Of a stretch of DNA of 64,000 nt, positions 61,975 through 64,000 are shown piece after piece. Origin of the DNA: Prorocentrum cordatum (taxonomy: Eukaryota; Sar; Dinophyceae; Prorocentrales; Prorocentraceae); NCBI GenBank assembly GCA_963575745.1, contig CAUYUJ010009446.1, positions 737,259 through 801,258 of the forward strand, written 5' to 3'. Under the pieces are notes generated by a model. It saw nothing but the letters and a program-made list of their open reading frames with translations, searched no databases and had not been told where the DNA came from. The position numbers and the translations under genes were made by a program. Each line of letters starts with the position of its first letter. Positions within the stretch are counted from its first letter, which is position 1.

Positions 61975-62480
61975 ATAAGGGCGTCGAACTGATACTTAGT
62001 TTCCACGGTTACGCTCCTGCTTGAGCTTCGACGCGAGCTTCTGCAGCTGAAAGCTCTGATACTGCAGCTCTTGCTGCTGGAGCTGCCTGAAGTAAACTGG
62101 CCCTGCAACAGCTCCTGTGCCTTCTTGATATGCTCGGCGAGCCTTTTGAGCTCCGTAGTCTTCTTGACCTGCACTGCCCTGGTCCCCTCGTGGCCCTTGC
62201 CATCGTTGTCTTCACGGACGTCATTATCATTAGCGCGCCTGGGGGATTCCTTGTCAGTCTTATCAAACACTTCTCGAATTGTCGTCAAGAGTCTCATTAT
62301 CATTACTGGACGGCCTGCCGTGTTGCGAAGCGGGCTGACCGAGCCGAGCTGTCACAGTGGCGCCCCAGGTCAGCTCTTGGTGGACGTCGTTGAGCAGGAT
62401 CTCGATTTGCACGAGGGCCAGCGCGCCCTGCGTCGAGAGGGTACACGATTTTGTCTTCAGACCAGCATGATCATTGCGAC
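61975..62480 (-). CDS. Possible coiled-coil gene fragment, minus strand
   Basis: Minus-strand frame from 62303: MRLLTTIREVFDKTDKESPR, RANDNDVREDNDGKGHEGTR and VKKTTELKRLAEHIKKAQEL, then in the next frame FRQLQQQELQYQSFQLQKLA and SKLKQE: a continuous charged coiled coil across one frame change. Upstream (62496-62310) another frame gives LALVQIEILLNDVHQELTWG. Composition is unlike the neighbouring repeats. It may be a host exon set or LINE ORF1; I do not recognise the family. Confidence 0.35.
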
Positions 62481-62640
62481 GTAGCAGGTCTGGCATTTGG
62501 CATCCCCAGAGCCGTTGACACCTAGCCCCTTATGCTCATCATCAGCCCTGGCTTGAGCCGCTCATGACCCGCTCACACCCAGCCGTTCGCATTCAGACTT
62601 GCTCACGCTCAGTCTCACTTGGATTCAGACGCTCAGAAGG
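62455..62640 (+). repeat. Satellite relative and 16-bp-like array
   Basis: CATGATCATTGCGACGTAGCAGG (62467) is another satellite start; CTCACACCCAGCCGTTCGCA and GACTTGCTCACGCTCAG (62575-62625) are 16-bp-array-like units. Satellite and array appear side by side for the fourth time in the window. Confidence 0.65.
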
Positions 62641-62819
62641 ACGAGTGCTAGAACGTAGATGCTGGCACGTGGATTTGTTTTTTTTCGTTCTCGTACATCC
62701 TTCTTCTACCCCACTCGTCCACGTGCTGCATCGACGTAGCATCTCTGCCTGTGACCAGGAAAATAGGGTCTGACGCCTCGGCAGGGCGCCCTGGCTCCCT
62801 GCAGCTGCCTAGAGCGAAC

Positions 62820-63200
62820 AGAAGGAGGAGTGTGGCAGGAGTGCAGGAGTGGGAGGGAGGGAGGACGGAGGAAGGGAGGGAGGAATGGAGGGAGTGGAGG
62901 GAGGAATGGAGGAGTGGCAGGTGGTAAGTGTTGCTCCCGCCCCGAGGCCTGACCGCCGGAGGCCTGGGGAGGCCTCTGGAGGCCCGACGACGGGGCGAGA
63001 ACGCCCGAGGGCTTCCCCCGTCGAGCTTGGAGGGTTCAGGGCAGAACTCGGCAGGGGAGTGGGGGATGGATGAGATGGAGGGAGGAACGGAAGAGTGGCG
63101 GGCGGAGAAGGGAGGGAGCAGCAGCGAACGTATGGAGGAGCGCAGGGAGGAATGGAGGGAGGAGTGGGGGGTTCGAGGGAGGAAGGGGGGGGAGGGGGGA
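62820..63200. repeat. GGAGGGAGGAATGGA-type degenerate repeats
   Basis: Imperfect GGAGGGAGG(A)ATGGAGG units at 62850-62920 and 63060-63200, separated by GC-rich unique sequence. Confidence 0.85.
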
Positions 63201-63329
63201 GAGCAGCGAGGAGCCAGCGCCCTTGCGGCGCAGCCCGCGGCCACACCCGTGCAGCCGCCCGCGGCGGTCCCGCAGAACTCAGCCCACGGTCGGGCCCCAG
63301 GACATTCGCTGTCCTCCCCCTCCTCATCC

Positions 63330-63748
63330 TTCTCGGACGCTGCCCCTCCTCCTTCTCCTCCTCCCTCGTCCTCCCCCTCCTCCCCCCTCCTCCTCCTCCT
63401 CCTCCTCCCCTCCTCCTCCTCCTCCTCCTCCTCCTCCTCCTCCTCCTCCTCCTCCTCCTCCTCCCTCCTCCTCCCTCCTGCTCCTCCTCCTCCTCCTCCT
63501 CCTCCTCCTCCTCCTCCCTCCTCCCCCTCCTCCTCCTCCTCCCCTCCTCCTCCCTCCTCCTCCCTCCCTCCTCCTCCTCCTCCTCCTCCTCCCTCCTCCC
63601 TCCTCCTCCTCCCTCCTCCCTCCTCCCTCCTCCTCCTCGCTCCTCCCTCCTCCTCCTCCTCCTCCTCCTGCTGCTCCTCCTCCTCCCTCCTCCACCTCCT
63701 CCACCTCCTCCTCCTCCTCCTCCTCCTCCTCCTCCTCCCTCCTCCTAC
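63330..63748. repeat. Long (CCT)n tract upstream of SL relic
   Basis: More than 400 bp of CCT with CCCT and GCT variants, the longest in the window, ending CCTCCTCCTACT directly before the SL relic. Confidence 0.96.
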
Positions 63749-63749
63749 T

Positions 63750-63770
63750 CCGTTGGCATCTTGGCTCAAG
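63750..63770 (+). other. DinoSL relic, nearly full length
   Basis: CCGTTGGCATC followed by TTGGCTCAAG matches the last 21 nt of the dinoflagellate leader at 18 of 21 positions (differences at 63754, 63756, 63760), including a perfect 10-nt 3' end. It follows the CCT tract without a gap. Confidence 0.85.
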
Positions 63771-63935
63771 TGCAAACCGCGAGGCCAGGGCGGCTTGGGC
63801 TTGGACGCAGCCGTGAGGTCTGGGTCAAGGCGTCCGGCCTGCAGGCTCCCATTCTACCTGCACGATCCCCTTACGGGGCGGCGGTGGGTTTCCTTCCACG
63901 GCATTTTGCCAGCGGGAAAAACACCAGCTTCAATC

Positions 63936-64000
63936 ATGTCGTATCGAGTATATGGGGCTAATGGGAGATGGTGCTCCAAAGACGAGCTTCGCAGTTCCTC
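63936..64000 (+). CDS. 5' end of an ORF running off the window
   Basis: First convincing ATG downstream of the SL relic (166 bp): MSYRVYGANGRWCSKDELRS, open to the window end. By analogy with the other three SL relics it may be a retroelement ORF1, but it could equally be a retroposed host gene. Too short to assign. Confidence 0.4.
   Translation, partial: MSYRVYGANGRWCSKDELRSS

Overview
This window looks like nuclear DNA of a dinoflagellate. The reasons are: (i) relics of the dinoflagellate trans-spliced leader (DinoSL) embedded in the DNA at four places, each next to a CCT-rich tract and upstream of a retrotransposon-like ORF1 start; (ii) several long non-LTR retrotransposon remains whose endonuclease, reverse transcriptase, RNase H and C-terminal zinc-ribbon motifs resemble the LINE types common in dinoflagellate genomes; (iii) copia-type integrase and RNase H remains; (iv) very GC-rich DNA with extreme (CCT)n/(GGA)n content. 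The species cannot be fixed from the sequence. There is no rRNA, tRNA, CRISPR array or bacterial operon. No complete host gene is visible; one multi-exon host gene is supported only as fragments near 42-44 kb.

Layout. 1-8.4 kb: a decayed copia-order LTR retrotransposon (pre-integrase region, HHCC/DDE integrase, RT-RNase H tail). 8.9-13.4 kb: a satellite district with a 63-bp minisatellite, a repeated cassette of CCT tract + 16-bp array + 152-bp satellite, and 53-bp and GGCCCCAGGA-type arrays. 13.4-16.4 kb: microsatellites and featureless DNA. 16.4-19 kb: LINE type B copy 1, internally deleted. 20.3-27 kb: a LINE (type A) that stays in one reading frame for about 6.5 kb, with all catalytic residues present and four in-frame stops. 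27-29.2 kb: microsatellites and a composite dispersed repeat. 29.2-30.5 kb: LINE-B copy 3. 34.6-35.4 kb: a second copia remnant. 36-42 kb: minisatellites, more composite-repeat copies, and minus-strand LINE and RNase H fragments. 42-44 kb: likely host exons, including a somatomedin-B-like cysteine module, and an inverted-repeat element. 44-50 kb: LINE-B copy 2. 51.5-57.4 kb: a decayed relative of the 20-27 kb LINE. 57.4-64 kb: microsatellites, diverged relatives of the 152-bp satellite, a 255-bp repeat, a possible minus-strand coiled-coil exon, and a final SL relic followed by an ORF start running off the window.

How it fits together. The retroelements are best read as retroposed, trans-spliced transcripts: SL relics sit directly 5' of ORF1. 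The two type-A LINEs end in a short 3' UTR that runs straight into (TCC)n. A working model is that these LINEs carry (TCC)n tails, that the tails seed the pyrimidine tracts found everywhere here, and that those tracts then act as trans-splice acceptor regions for the next element downstream. This is inference; the sequence shows the repeated arrangement, not the mechanism.
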